From the NCBI GenBank assembly GCA_910588595.1, contig CAJUQU010000209.1:1-7136 (forward strand): DNA of 7,136 bases. The letters are read 5' to 3'. A program made the translations under genes and the position numbers. Shown one piece after another: positions 7,091 to 7,136 of the stretch (positions are counted from its first letter, which is position 1; the number at the start of each line of letters is the position of its first letter). Under the pieces are notes generated by a model, which was not told the DNA's origin, made no database searches, and saw only the letters and a program-made list of their open reading frames with translations. The DNA comes from an uncultured Lachnospiraceae bacterium. Lineage in GTDB: Bacteria; Bacillota_A; Clostridia; Lachnospirales; Lachnospiraceae.

Positions 7091-7136
7091 AGATCGGAAG
7101 AGCGTCGTGTAGGGAAAGAGTGTAGATCTCGGTGGT
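7091..7136. other. Illumina universal adapter contamination (right end)
   Basis: All 46 bases, beginning AGATCGGAAGAGCGTCGTGT, read as the reverse complement of the Illumina TruSeq universal (read 1 side) adapter, from memory of that sequence. It is not genomic. The transporter frame stays open through it on the minus strand and would yield the artefact peptide HRDLHSFPTRRSSDL. Confidence 0.97.

Noticed and set aside
7091..7136. A genomic regulatory or coding segment at the right edge
   Set aside because: It matches the Illumina adapter over its full length, so it is a technical sequence.

Overview
This window is a short linear contig that is coding almost end to end and is cut at both ends inside genes. 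It looks like a gut-type Firmicute, most likely a Lachnospiraceae-like Clostridium relative. I infer this from the roughly even GC content (estimated by eye), the AGGTGA-type Shine-Dalgarno, the GLUG-repeat membrane-anchored surface protein, the firmicute-style MMPL transporter and the hybrid histidine kinase with two C-terminal receiver domains. The genus cannot be read from the sequence. Bases 1-10 and 7091-7136 are Illumina library adapter, not genome, so the biological sequence is about 11-7090.

Layout. (1) 11-832, plus strand: the C-terminal end of a hybrid sensor kinase, consisting of two complete receiver domains. Its kinase and sensor parts lie off the left edge. (2) 831-856: a perfect 11-bp hairpin with A and T tracts that serves as a shared terminator for two convergent transcripts. 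The plus-strand stop lies at its left foot and the minus-strand stop at its right foot. (3) 855-5006, minus strand: a giant secreted, membrane-anchored GLUG-repeat protein of 1383 residues. (4) 4990-7090, minus strand: an MMPL/RND-family transporter missing its N-terminus at the right edge.

The transporter and the surface protein form a two-gene minus-strand unit. The surface-protein start lies inside the last codons of the transporter gene, and its Shine-Dalgarno is part of the transporter's coding sequence, so the two are probably translationally coupled. I infer that they work together at the cell envelope: the transporter is a proton-driven pump or lipid exporter, and the GLUG protein is an extracytoplasmic partner or adhesin. 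The kinase fragment is convergent and need not be functionally linked.

The most interesting part is the GLUG protein. Its domain order is mirror-symmetric: GLUG block, helical arm, InlB-like beta repeat, acidic linker, second beta repeat, second helical arm, second GLUG block. A tetrapeptide glycine ladder in the cytoplasmic tail of the transporter is a second unusual element. No RNA genes, CRISPR, insertion sequences or origins are visible. There is no gene-free stretch over 300 bases, and no promoter is present because every transcript's 5' end lies outside the window.
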